Program-made: the position numbers and the translations under genes
Part shown: positions 1 to 8,850 of the stretch, piece by piece
Numbering within the stretch: the first letter of the stretch is position 1
Layout of the letters: each line of letters begins with the position of its first letter
Notes under the pieces: generated by a model
The model's input: the letters and a program-made list of their open reading frames with translations, nothing else
The model's database searches: none
Told to the model about the DNA's origin: nothing
Assembly (NCBI RefSeq): GCF_000372725.1
Contig: NW_005197722.1
Span: 19,969-83,968, forward strand
DNA length: 64,000 nucleotides
Source of the DNA: Emiliania huxleyi CCMP1516
Lineage: Eukaryota; Haptophyta; Isochrysidales; Noelaerhabdaceae
Direction of reading: 5' to 3'

Positions 1-964
1 GCACGCAGCGATCGCGCGCGACCTGCTGGTGCGGGCGCGCGCCTTCCTGCAGGCTGGTGCTGAAGCTTTCGGAGCTGCACACTCGGCGATGAAGCGCCGC
101 GTCCGCTGAGAACCGCGCGAGAAGCTCGTCGCGCAGGCCACCAGGAAGGTCGGCCACCGAGCAGTTGCCCTGGACGTGGTGCGTGTTCGCGTGCGAGTGC
201 GGCAGTGCAAAGAAGCGATCGACCGCTCGCTCGCTCAGGTTGAAGGGCAGCAGCGGCGCGAGGAAAGGCAGGTCGAGTCCGGTCGGCTCCGCAAGCTGGT
301 GCGCGTGGCGCAGAAGCTGTGTAAAGTCTTGTTGCAGCCGGTCGAAGCAGAGGATTCGCTCGCTCACCGCTGCAAACTCGACCTGCGGCCGGTCGTGGTT
401 GTCCGGGTCGCCCCGGCCCGGACTGCCGTGCAAGTAAATGTTGCGGATGTAGCTGGCCAGCTTCTCTGGGCTGCACTTCATGTTCCTTCCCTGCCGCATG
501 TTGAACGTCGACACGGCGCGCGCGAGCGGCTCGCGCACGACAGAGAAGGTCTGCTCTTCCGGGTCGGCAAACGCGGCCGCGTAGGACTGGACGCAGTGGC
601 GGCTCGAACTCGAGCCGCATGACGTGGAGTTGCCAAAGAAGGGTTTATGGGTGGTGTTGCAAAGTGCGCTGAGGAGGCTTGGGCACTTGCCGTGCTGGTG
701 CCTCGTATGCAGCCGGATGTGGTGCTTGAACGCCCATTCCTCTATGGAGGTGCCCCCAGTTTTGGGGATGTGCACGTGCACGAGACGGCGTGCACGCTGC
801 TCGCCAACGCTCCTACTGCCCATCCACCCAGTCTTGCAGGCGCAGTCGCCGCGGCCAATGCAGTGCATCGCTGGCACTTCCACAGAGATGTGGAGCGACG
901 TTGCCAACACTCGCGCCACGGCTGCCAGGAGCAGCAAGGCTCGCAGGCGCCAGCGGCACGCCAT
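1..964 (-). CDS. Sulfotransferase (PAPS-dependent), type II membrane or secreted, 3' end cut by window edge
   Basis: One open frame of 321 codons runs from ATG at 964 to the left edge without a stop. Family knowledge: such enzymes transfer sulfate from PAPS to glycans or proteins in the Golgi. Seen: a basic then hydrophobic N-terminus (MACRWRLRALLLLAAVARVL, residues 1-20) that fits a signal anchor; a 5'-phosphosulfate-binding loop HVHIPKTGGTS with Lys68; and the 3'-phosphate-binding strand SVVREPLARAVSTF with Arg144 and Ser152. Many cysteines fit a lumenal enzyme. The C-terminus lies outside the window. Three other genes here carry related domains (28547-29988, 41175-42520, 52332-53376). The family is secure; the acceptor substrate cannot be read from the sequence. 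Confidence 0.85.
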   Translation of the reverse strand, partial: MACRWRLRALLLLAAVARVLATSLHISVEVPAMHCIGRGDCACKTGWMGSRSVGEQRARRLVHVHIPKTGGTSIEEWAFKHHIRLHTRHQHGKCPSLLSALCNTTHKPFFGNSTSCGSSSSRHCVQSYAAAFADPEEQTFSVVREPLARAVSTFNMRQGRNMKCSPEKLASYIRNIYLHGSPGRGDPDNHDRPQVEFAAVSERILCFDRLQQDFTQLLRHAHQLAEPTGLDLPFLAPLLPFNLSERAVDRFFALPHSHANTHHVQGNCSVADLPGGLRDELLARFSADAALHRRVCSSESFSTSLQEGARPHQQVARDRCV

Positions 965-1137
965 CTGCTGCACAACGGGCGATTTCGGTGCAGGGGCCCG
1001 CCCCACCAAGCCGGCGCCGCACGGGGGCACTCTCTCTCGCCCCTGCCTCATGACACACATCACGGCGGGCTCTCTTCGACTCTCGGGGGGGTGGAGATTT
1101 GTTGTACATTGTATGTTGAAGAGGGAGGCGGTAAAAC

Positions 1138-1976
1138 TTGCGCTCTGAGTTGACAGGAACGGCAACTGGGGTCCGTTCTGACTAGTACATGTAACACGTT
1201 CTGGCCCTCGCCATTCTGATCATTCCTGGAACACCCTCGGACCGACCCAGGTGGCCGGCCGGGTAAAACTCGGTATACCCGAGAATTCTCAGGTATACCC
1301 GAAAAATACCCGGAGCGCGCGCGTCGCTATGGCGCCCTATCCCACAGGCACGTGCGCCAACTGCACCGTGTGCTCAAGTATGCGCGCCGCACCATATGTA
1401 CCCGCTACAAATGCCAGAAGATGGCCACGGCGGAGCGCGTGGCGCGCCTCGCCGACGGCGGAGGAGACGACGTGGTCGTGCCGACATACTGCTTCGAGAT
1501 CAAGGAGGAGGTGATTGGCATGCGCTTCGCCGACCCTGAGCGGCTCGTCGGGAAGAAGCGGCGCAATGAGCTGGCCGCGGCGGAGACGTCGCCGTGCTAC
1601 CTCACCCGCGGCAAGTTTGGAGAGGACCAGAATGACGACGGCTTCATTGATTACGCGCTGGGTCGAGCTCGAGGAGCTGTACGACAACTGCGGCAAGCAG
1701 AACCTGAACCGGGCACTCAAGGCGTACCGCACGGCGGAGAAAAAGGCGGCGGACGAAGCCATTGTCGGTTTTGAAGAGGATGAGGGAGGACTGATGAGCC
1801 GCGTCACTGGGTCCCTGTGCCTGTCTGTCTGCTGCTAGTGCTGAGAGAGAGACTCCGGGTCTCACTCAGCGCCTCAGGCGGGCCCAGTGGCCGGTGTTCT
1901 GAAGGTTCTGAGAACGCATTCCGAGCCTTGCCATTCTGATCATTCCCGTTACCTTGTCAACTCAGCGTTGCGCTCT
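1138..1976. mobile_element. Non-autonomous Mutator-like element A with 9-bp target duplication
   Basis: The 9-mer TTGCGCTCT occurs at 1138-1146 and again at 1968-1976. Just inside lie imperfect inverted termini: GAGTTGACAGGAACGG at 1147 and, reading inward from the right, CTGAGTTGACAAGGTAACGG at 1965-1946. The 17-mer GCCATTCTGATCATTCC is repeated in direct orientation near both ends (1210-1226, 1930-1946). The interior holds a degenerate Cys-rich reading frame also found in element B (44921-45853). A 9-bp duplication suggests the Mutator superfamily; the transposase class itself is not proven. Confidence 0.55.
1329..1830 (+). pseudogene. Frame-disrupted Cys-rich ORF of element A
   Basis: No single frame is intact. 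Reading across frames gives a paired-Cys start (GTCANCTVC), then a LKYARRT-C-RYKC segment, an acidic DGGGDD stretch, YCFEIKEEVIGMRFADPE, a KKRRNELAAAE segment, and after a further shift WVELEELYDNCGKQNLNRAL. The same order of motifs is present on the minus strand at about 45300-45630 (CATCGAQLLLKYAHRT, FCFKIVAVLGMHFCDPNQL, KQRNKLAAA), so this is a repeated element protein rather than chance coding. The CxxC...C pattern looks like a zinc ribbon. Function unknown; a transposon-encoded DNA-binding protein is a guess. Confidence 0.5.
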
Positions 1977-2232
1977 TCCCACACCGAGGAGGCAGCTGAC
2001 CCTCCAAGCGCGGCGAGAGTCGCGGCAACTATTCTGATTGGTCTCTTTTACGCGCCTAGCCCACCAAAAATCCCGTCAGCAGCGTACGTACCTCGTACGT
2101 ACGCCGGGAATGTACGTAGAGCAACAAACTTGGAGCACTTTTGAAGTGCAGTCATTAACACCGCACATCCAGGGCCGGGGCCCGGCTAAGAAGCACACCC
2201 AGCGGGCCGGATGATTGGCATCGGGTTACGGG

Positions 2233-3081
2233 CTAGAGAGCCCTAGCTAGCCCCGGGGGTGCGCGTTCGCAGGGAAAGGGCCGTAAAGTAAACACGGTCT
2301 CCGTACTCCGAGGGTTGGCTCTGCCCTCTGCGCTTTGGGTTTCCCCTAGCTGCGGAACGCCCCCTCTACTCGGAGCTATAGACACCAAACACGAGAAAGG
2401 GGAGGGCTTGGTGGCGGAGGAGAGGGCGGCGGAGGAGAGAGGGTGGTGATGGAGAGGGCGGCGGAGGAGAGGACGGCAGCGGTGAAGGCGGTGGAGGAGA
2501 CGGCGGCGGTGGAGAGGGAGGCGGGGGCGAGGGAGGATGGCTTGGTGGGGATGGAGAGGGCGGTGGTGGGGACGGTGGCGGCGGCGAGGGCGGAGGCGGC
2601 GACGGAGGGAGTGGAGAGGGTGGAGGCGGACGGGAGAGGGTGGCGGTGGCGAAGGCGGTGGCGGAGAAGGGGGAGGGCTTGGCGGCGGAGAAGAGGGCGG
2701 CGGAGGAGAGGGTGGTGGTGGAGAGGGCGGCGGAGGAGAGGGCGGCGGCGGTGCAGGCGGCGGAGGAGACGGCGGCGGTGGAGAGGGGGGCGGGAGCGAG
2801 GGAGGAGCGTTTGGTGGAGGAGGAGAGGGCGACGGCGGCGACGGAGGAGGTGGAGAGGGTGGCGGCGGAGAGGGCGATGGCGAAGAGGGCGGCGGCGGAG
2901 ATGGTGGTGGCGGAGAGGGAGGCGGAGGTGAGGGCGGAGGGCTTGGTGGCGACGGCTGCTGGGCTGCTGCGGGCGGCGGTGGCTGCTGGGCTGCCGCGGG
3001 CGGCGGTGGCTGCTGGGCTGCCGCTGGCACCTGATCCTCATCGCTTTCATCACTACTGTCGATGAGGTTGATCACAGGCAT
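2233..3081 (-). CDS. Proline-rich SPPPP-repeat protein with acidic N-terminus
   Basis: The frame opens with ATG at 3081 and encodes 282 residues. The first 20 residues contain VINLIDSSDESDEDQ, a hydrophobic core followed by acidic/serine residues that resembles a SUMO-interacting motif. Residues about 20-150 are almost entirely SPPP/SPPPP repeats like those of extensin or pherophorin cell-wall proteins, then the frame becomes low-complexity and basic. There is no signal peptide, which argues against a secreted extensin. The repeat block is nearly copied at 13597-13740. Simple repeats stay open in several frames, so the coding call is tentative; the N-terminal motif is the main support. Confidence 0.4.
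   Translation of the reverse strand: MPVINLIDSSDESDEDQVPAAAQQPPPPAAAQQPPPPAAAQQPSPPSPPPSPPPPSPPPPSPPPPSSPSPSPPPPSPPPPSPPSPSPPPPNAPPSLPPPSPPPPSPPPPAPPPPSPPPPSPPPPSPPPPSSPPPSPPPSPPPPSPPPPSPVRLHPLHSLRRRLRPRRRHRPHHRPLHPHQAILPRPRLPLHRRRLLHRLHRCRPLLRRPLHHHPLSSAALSSATKPSPFSCLVSIAPSRGGVPQLGETQSAEGRANPRSTETVFTLRPFPCERAPPGLARAL
2400..3030. repeat. GGN/GGAGAGGGC simple-repeat tract
   Basis: The plus strand is a long array of GGCGGAGGAGAGGGC-type units, the complement of the proline codons. A stretch of about 140 bp (2798-2940) closely matches 13597-13740, including a GATGGTGGTGGCGGAGAGGG segment. Confidence 0.8.
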
Positions 3082-3673
3082 GGCCCAGAGGTATCCTCGG
3101 GGCGGCGGAGGGGGAGGTGGTGGGGACGGTGTGGCGGCGGTGAGGGTTGTTGCAGATGTCTCAAATATGAGGGGTTTTGACTCCTACCAGCTCCTGACGC
3201 TATCCCTGGCAGCTCTAATGACCAGGATCAGTAGTGCTATAATAGAGGGTGCCCATACTAGCGCAGGAGCTGCCACACTCGCCCGGACCGTCCCCTTCTG
3301 GGGCCGGTTCCGCAGCCCGCGAGAGCCGACAGCGGGGCCGTGCCGCGGGTGCCTACTGCCGAGTGCCACAAACACTGCGCCGTCCCGCCATCACCTACAG
3401 GCTGTCTTGTGTGATGGTTGGGATGTCCAAACGCCACCATCTTGGCTCTTGCGACCTCAAACCCGCGAGCTGTATGGGTGGTCCTGACATCGACAGACGC
3501 CCGAGGACCACGGTGAAGCTGAGCTGGAACGAGTCGACAAGTCTCGTCTGAGCCCGTGGCGGTCGCCGGCTGAGTCGCTGTGCACGGACCGGTACCTCAG
3601 GCGTCACCTCCGCAGCCTCAGGTCTCACACTCCATCACCTCCGCCGGGACGCCGTCGGTGGCACGCTCGGCGG

Positions 3674-3822
3674 CGAGTTTGTTGCAGCCCCACAGCGAGC
3701 GCGGCGTCGAGCCTACTCGGTCTGGTCGGTCGGCCGCACTCCCTGGGTGCCAGGGAGTGCGGCCGACACGCGAGCGGTGCTTCCTGGCAGCGCGCGCCAG
3801 CTGTGGGGCTGCAACAAACTCG
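3674..3822. repeat. Nested perfect inverted repeat (foldback structure)
   Basis: Outer arms of 23 bp at 3674-3696 and 3800-3822 are perfect reverse complements (arm begins CGAGTTTGTTGCAGCC). Inside, 18-bp arms at 3729-3746 and 3750-3767 are also perfect complements (GTCGGCCGCACTCCCTGG) with a 3-nt loop. No coding function seen. Confidence 0.85.
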
Positions 3823-4009
3823 AGACACGCTTTTTTGCAGGGGCTCGGAACCTTCTCTGTGGCCAGTCCATGGCGCGGGAGCTGTCGTCTGCACTATCTC
3901 GCTGCGTGCTCGGTCCTGGCGGGTCGGAAACGCGGTCCAGGGGTTCTCCCGCTCGCCGGCCGGTGTGGCCGGCGCGCTCTCCTCGACGCACGCCGCGCTC
4001 GCCCCTGAT

Positions 4010-4470
4010 ATCGGCCACGAATCCTCAGCGACGGTGCGCTCCGCCAAACGCTCGACCCGCCCGACAGCCTCCAAACGGGGCGCGCCACCCGCAAACGGGG
4101 CGCGTTGGAGGGTGGGTGTGGTCCGCGCGTGCGGAGCGCGTGCGCCTGAGCGGCCGCTCGTTTATGCGCGCGTTGTAGGTGCCATGTCGGGGCGGGCAGC
4201 GTTGAATGACGCCATGGTGGCGGAGGAGGAGAAGGCGATCGTGGCGCGGCTGGCGGCGCTGCTGCCGGCGCTGGGCCTCGCGGCATGCGTTCCGCGGCTG
4301 CCAATCAAACGCAAGCTCCGCGACAACGACTACGCGCCCAAGCACCAGTCTGGCACATCATGAACGAACGATCAACGACACGCGCGAGCGGCAAGGGCGG
4401 CAAGGGCTCCGGATATCGGCCATGACTCCCCAGCAACGGTGCGCCTCGCCAAACGCATGGCCCGCCCGCC
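4010..4470. repeat. Diverged direct duplication flanking a small ORF
   Basis: Segments near 4010-4068 and 4411-4470 align with occasional mismatches; both contain GATATCGGCCA, GACGGTGCGC or CAACGGTGCGC, and CGCCAAACGC. Confidence 0.6.
4184..4363 (+). CDS. Small hypothetical protein (59 aa) or first exon
   Basis: ATG at 4184 opens a 59-codon frame, MSGRAALNDAMVAEEEKAIV..., ending at TGA 4361-4363. The composition is less biased than the surrounding frames, with an acidic helix followed by a basic PRLPIKRKLRDND segment. No domain recognised. It sits between the two halves of the 4.0/4.4-kb duplication, so it may be part of a repeat. Confidence 0.3.
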   Translation: MSGRAALNDAMVAEEEKAIVARLAALLPALGLAACVPRLPIKRKLRDNDYAPKHQSGTS

Positions 4471-4479
4471 AGCCTCCCA

Positions 4480-6550
4480 CAGCCCTCCCCTCCGCTCTCA
4501 CCGCCGCCGACGCGCCGCCACGCCGCCTCTGCCCTCGCCGAGCCGTCGCCACCGCCCTTCTCGCCGCCTCTGCCTCCCGCCCGCCTCCCGCCCGCCTCTC
4601 CCGTGCCTCTGCTCTCCCGCCCCGCCCAAGCGGCACCGCGCACGCGAGACGCCCTCTCGAGGCGGAGCCCGTCCAATGTCGCGCTAACGCGCGATCGCGT
4701 CTCGCCCACGGCGCACACTCACACCAACGCACACCATGTCCCGCTCAGGCTCCTACCGGAGAATCATACCCTCCACGACACTGGCGTACACGGCGACGGT
4801 CCCGTGCACCGGCGCCGTGCCGAGCCGTCCTCCTGCTCGGCGACCAGCTCCGCCGTGTCTCGATGCCGGCAGCATCCGGTGCGTCGCCGCCGGCGACACC
4901 GCCCGCTGCGGCGAGTGGCATGTGCGGTGGCGCGCCCTGCTGCGTGGCCGCCGCCGGCTCGGACGTGGCCGCGGCTGGAGCCGGGCCTGGGTCGGTCGCG
5001 GCCAGAGCCAAAAATGGAGCGCAGCTAGGGCTGCGCAGCGAACAGGAGCGAGTTCGCGCTGCGGTGCTCAGTACGGCGAGTTCGCTCTGCGGCCTGCTCG
5101 GGCTTTATCTCTCGCGTCTCGGCTGCGTTGGCGGCTGAAGTCTTTTTTATCGGTGCGTTTTAGCTGTTTTAGCAGCAAACGTCCGAATTCTGCAGCGATG
5201 ACCGATCTGGGAGGCGCGAGTGCGACGAGAGGCTTTCCGCTTTGCCTTTTTTTTGGTCTGGCTGGGAATTTGGTGCGAGAGACGGTCTCAGACCCAAAGA
5301 GAATGCAGAATCTAATGTTTTTTCACACACAACACAGACACAGACACTGCGCTCCCCTCAGCTCCCGCGCTGGCAGGGAGACGCGAGCCCTGACGGAGTC
5401 CGGTGGTGGGGGCCCGCCACGCAACTATAGCGCCGCCCTGCGCTGACATGGTTCGTGCTGAGCCGCCGCCGCCGCTCGCTCTCGAAGAGCGTCGCGCTGC
5501 TGCCCGTTCCCGGAGCGCAGAGCGCGAGTTTGGTGGTCAGGGCCTCGCCTGAAGGGGGGGTGGGGCAGGGGGGAGAAGATGAGGGCGTCAGCGAGCGGGT
5601 GGGGCTGCCGTGAAAGTGGTGCGCGGGGGTGGATGCACCTCACAATACGAGCGAGTAGCGGAAAGACCGCCCGCTACTCCGGCGGAAGAGTGCTCCCCCG
5701 CCGCCCCCTGGGTCACCCCGAGTGACCTCGCAGCCCACGCCGTGAGGCGCTGCTGCTGTCAGGGGATGTTGGGGGCGTGCAAAGCGGCTGGGAAGAGACG
5801 GCCAGGCTCCTCGCGGGCAAAAGACTGACGTGGCCGCCGCATTCAGCCTCCGGCGGGCCTCCGGCGGACGCCTGCGGCGTGACGCTCCGCGCGAACAGCC
5901 CCGTCTCGGAAGCGCTGCGGGACGGCCTCGCTTCAACGTGCGCCTGCCGGGGTGGGGTGGTCACCGAATGAAATCGCGGCCGCAGCTGCTTCGAGGGGTG
6001 ATTGAGGCCGGGCAGGAACGGCTTCTCCCGTGGTGCCCGCATCGAATAGGCCGACCACACAAATCGAGGGCTGCGTGGACCTCCTAGGCCTTCTTGGTCG
6101 GGTCGCTCCTCCTGGCATGGCGCTCGGCCTGCGAGCACGGGCGGAGCGAGCGGTGAGCGGGCAGTGTGCCGCCGGACGGGGAGCTCCGTCACCCTATCGC
6201 GGAGCTCTGGTCCCGCCCCTGGGCCGGGATGCGACCCACAATAAAACCCGTCCCACCCGAAGTGCATCTCCGGGAACGGCCTCCTCGAAACGGAGGCGCG
6301 GCGCGGGCGGCGCGCGGGGCAAACGGGCGCACCTTGGGGGCTCCGAGGGGCCTGCCGACGGGCCTTCAGGCGAGCCGCGGACGGGCGCCGGATGCTCTCC
6401 GCGCGGCGAGCCAGGCGAGGCCGAAGAGGAGGACGGACCGCTCAGGCGCCATCGAACCTGAATTTATTTAATTTAGACACGTGTATATTATTTTTGCTTG
6501 GCCGGCCCTCATGCTGAAATTCTGCAAAAACCTGACCGGCCCCTGCCCTG
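4480..6550. other. No confident gene
   Basis: Several frames stay open (for example + 4736-5446 and - 5713-6267), but they are Arg/Pro/Ala-rich with no recognisable domain and no convincing splice structure. I read this as GC-rich intergenic DNA. A shared hallmark is the element CGCCTGCGGCG-type repeat near 5840-5885, also seen near 44260-44300. Confidence 0.4.
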
Positions 6551-6552
6551 CC

Positions 6553-6580
6553 CCTACCTACCTACCTACCTACCTACCTT
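6553..6580. repeat. (CCTA)n microsatellite
   Basis: Uninterrupted CCTA tetranucleotide units lie immediately downstream of the Harbinger-type gene stop. Confidence 0.9.
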
Positions 6581-6582
6581 AC

Positions 6583-8217
6583 TTATGGGAAACTAAAAAA
6601 GAAATCACTCGATCGGTGAAGGTTGGGTACTATACCAACTAAAGTGATGGCTGGTGGTACTATCCTGCAACCACAGTCCTTCCTGTGACATGGCAGGCCA
6701 CTCTCAAGCCCTACAAGCACCAGATCAACGACTTGGGGAGGGTTGACATCGTGATTTGGCCGGAAAAATTCTTTTTCTGCTGTGAAAATTCCGGCGTAGG
6801 GGCCGCCGCGCATGTACTCGTGCAGCTCCGGGGGCGCGAGCCCGAACTCGTAGCTGACGATGTTGCCGCGAGCGAGGCACGTGTGCATGTTGGTCAGCAC
6901 GTTGGCGACGGGGAAGTACAGGCCCACAGGGGAGAGCAAGACCTGCAAGGCGTGTGTGCGAGGCGGGGTGAGTGCTGCACGCGTGAGGCACACAGTGTGT
7001 CTACAGCGCGCGTGTGCGTGTGTCTGCACGACGCGCCTTGGACTTCTTGCGGTAGTCGAGGAAGGGCCAGAGGTTGACGATCTTGCCAAAGCCCCACTCG
7101 ACAGTGACGCGCGCGGGGGACATGGTGCTGTTGAAGAACTGCTGGGCCGGGGTCATGGCGCCCTTGTACATGCGCCACAGGAAGGCGCTGATCGGGTAGG
7201 CGGAGTCGCCAAAGAGGCAGTAGTCCTGGCCGAGGCCACCTGGCATCCACGCAAACGGGCCGCCGCGGCAGAGGTCGTGCAGGATCTGGACAATTCGCGA
7301 GCGCGAGAGGACGGTGGAGTCGTGCCGGCTGCCGTTCACCGGGCCGAAGGGGTAGGGCTGCATGCCTGCGCGCACTGGTCGTCCACGTGACGTGTGTTTT
7401 GGGGGATGAACTGACCGCTAAGGAGGTGCTGGTCACACCGTTTGGGAAGATGATGCCCTGCGTCTTGATGCCGTGGATACGCTTGTGGCCGGAGTACAGC
7501 ACATTCTGATACCTGCCCGGCCGGCACACCGCCCAGAGCTTGCCGTCGATGAAGCCGATCAAGTTCTGGATGGGGAGGCCATAGTCGGTGAAGGCCTGGG
7601 CAAACTGGTGGAAGTGCGGCGACCACGAGGAAAAGGAGCGGTGGTCGACGAGGTGCGGGAATGTGTTGTGCACATGCTCTACCTGCGCAAGGGGTGCAGA
7701 GAGCGGTGCGGTCGAGTGCACGGTGCAGCAGCACAGAGCACATCCAACGGCGCGCCATGTACAGCGTGACCTCGGAGAGGGCGGAGATGTTTCGCCCCGT
7801 CGTCCACGTCATCTTGTCGAAGCCGTCGTCGCTCCGGAAGCGGAGCAGCAGCAGCAGCACAGCTTCCTCGCCGGTGAAGAGGTGCCCGCCGACAGTCTGG
7901 ATCACAGCCGGCACCATGAGCGCCGCGATGACGATTGGCAGCCAGCGAAGGTGGAAGCCGTAGTTCTGGTACGTGGCGCTCGAGACATCGTCGCCGGCGT
8001 GCCCGCGAGCCGCCGCCTCGCGCTGCAGTCGCGCCACGCTCAGCCGCTCGGGTCCGATCTCCTGCGTCCTCCGGCGCATGAGCGGCTCGACGCCGGTGAC
8101 TACGAGCTCGTCCTGCACGTCGAGGTCGCTCTCGGAATCGGAGTCGAGCATGTTTGCCATGCCAAAGAAGAACTTGGACTCCAGGAGCTCGCCGAGGAAG
8201 TATGCGCGGCTCGGCAT
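6583..8217 (-). CDS. PIF/Harbinger-type DDE transposase or HARBI1-like nuclease, 471 aa, four exons
   Basis: Hand model: complement join of 8217-7735, 7682-7439, 7365-7037 and 6942-6583, giving 471 aa in consistent phase. The DDE_4 nuclease fold is recognisable by YSGHKRIHGIKTQGIIFPNG and by FGPVNGSRHDS. The acidic triad is present: Asp207 in FIDG, Asp296 in GDSAYP, Glu332 in VEWGFG. A C-terminal LLSPVGLYF..NVLTNMHTC segment matches the family. The introns are 52, 73 and 94 nt; the first two have GT donors and the last GC. The N-terminus (residues 1-160) holds an acidic Ser/Asp patch (DSDSESDLD). An intact triad with introns fits either a recent autonomous element or a host-adopted nuclease. 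I did not find convincing terminal repeats or a Myb-like partner gene. Confidence 0.85.
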
Positions 8218-8275
8218 CAGAGAGTGTCAGCAGCAAGTGTACGACCGGTGAGAGCTGCAAAAGCGCGTCGGGCGG

Positions 8276-8299
8276 TTCGAAAATCAGCTGATTTTCGAA
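8276..8299. repeat. 24-bp perfect palindrome
   Basis: The half-site TTCGAAAATCAG is followed immediately by its reverse complement CTGATTTTCGAA, 59 bp upstream of the Harbinger-type start codon. It could be a protein-binding site or hairpin. Confidence 0.8.
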
Positions 8300-8519
8300 G
8301 TGTCGAACACAAGTGTGGAAGCAAGTGTAGAAGCGTGGCAAAAACCCCCCAATACGTTCCAACGTCCTGCTTTTTTGGGACATTTTCGACGCTTTTGTCC
8401 CATAGATCTATACTCGTGCAACAACCCGTGAGGGCGGAGAGACAGAAACTCGACCGCGAGGACAGGAGGTGTGCGCACCCTCATCTAAGACAAAACTCGA
8501 CCGCGAGAGCAGGCGCACA

Positions 8520-8850
8520 TGCCACATCGCTTCCAGGGAGGGGGGGCACTTCTCTGCTCACAACATGCTGGGGGGGGGGGGGGTCCCAACTCCCCAGAGG
8601 CTTCGCAACATGCTAAAGGGGAGGGGGGGGTCGTCCGACCCCCCCAGAGACTTCACCACATGGGGGGGGGGGGGGGGGCGGCAGATTGCATGGTCCTCGG
8701 AGGCGAAACCTCGGCAATGTTACACTGTCTCCTCGGAGGCGGAGAAGGCCTCTGCATTGTTACACAGATGTTGCACCGTCTCCTCGGAGGCGTGGAGGAG
8801 GCCTCGGAGGTGCCTCGGCAATGTATTACATCGGCAGCGAGGGCGGCGAA
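8520..8850. repeat. G-tract and CCTCGGAGG tandem repeats
   Basis: Long G runs alternate with near-copies of CACAACATG/CGCAACATG/CACCACATG between 8540 and 8680. They are followed by loosely repeated TCTCCTCGGAGGCG and TGTTACAC units to about 8840. Confidence 0.7.

Noticed and set aside
2443-3034. Glycine/arginine-rich plus-strand ORFs
   Set aside because: Complement of the proline-codon repeat; no flanking coding signal.
5713-6267. 184-codon minus frame
   Set aside because: Low-complexity Pro/Ser/Arg composition, no domain, no splice partners.
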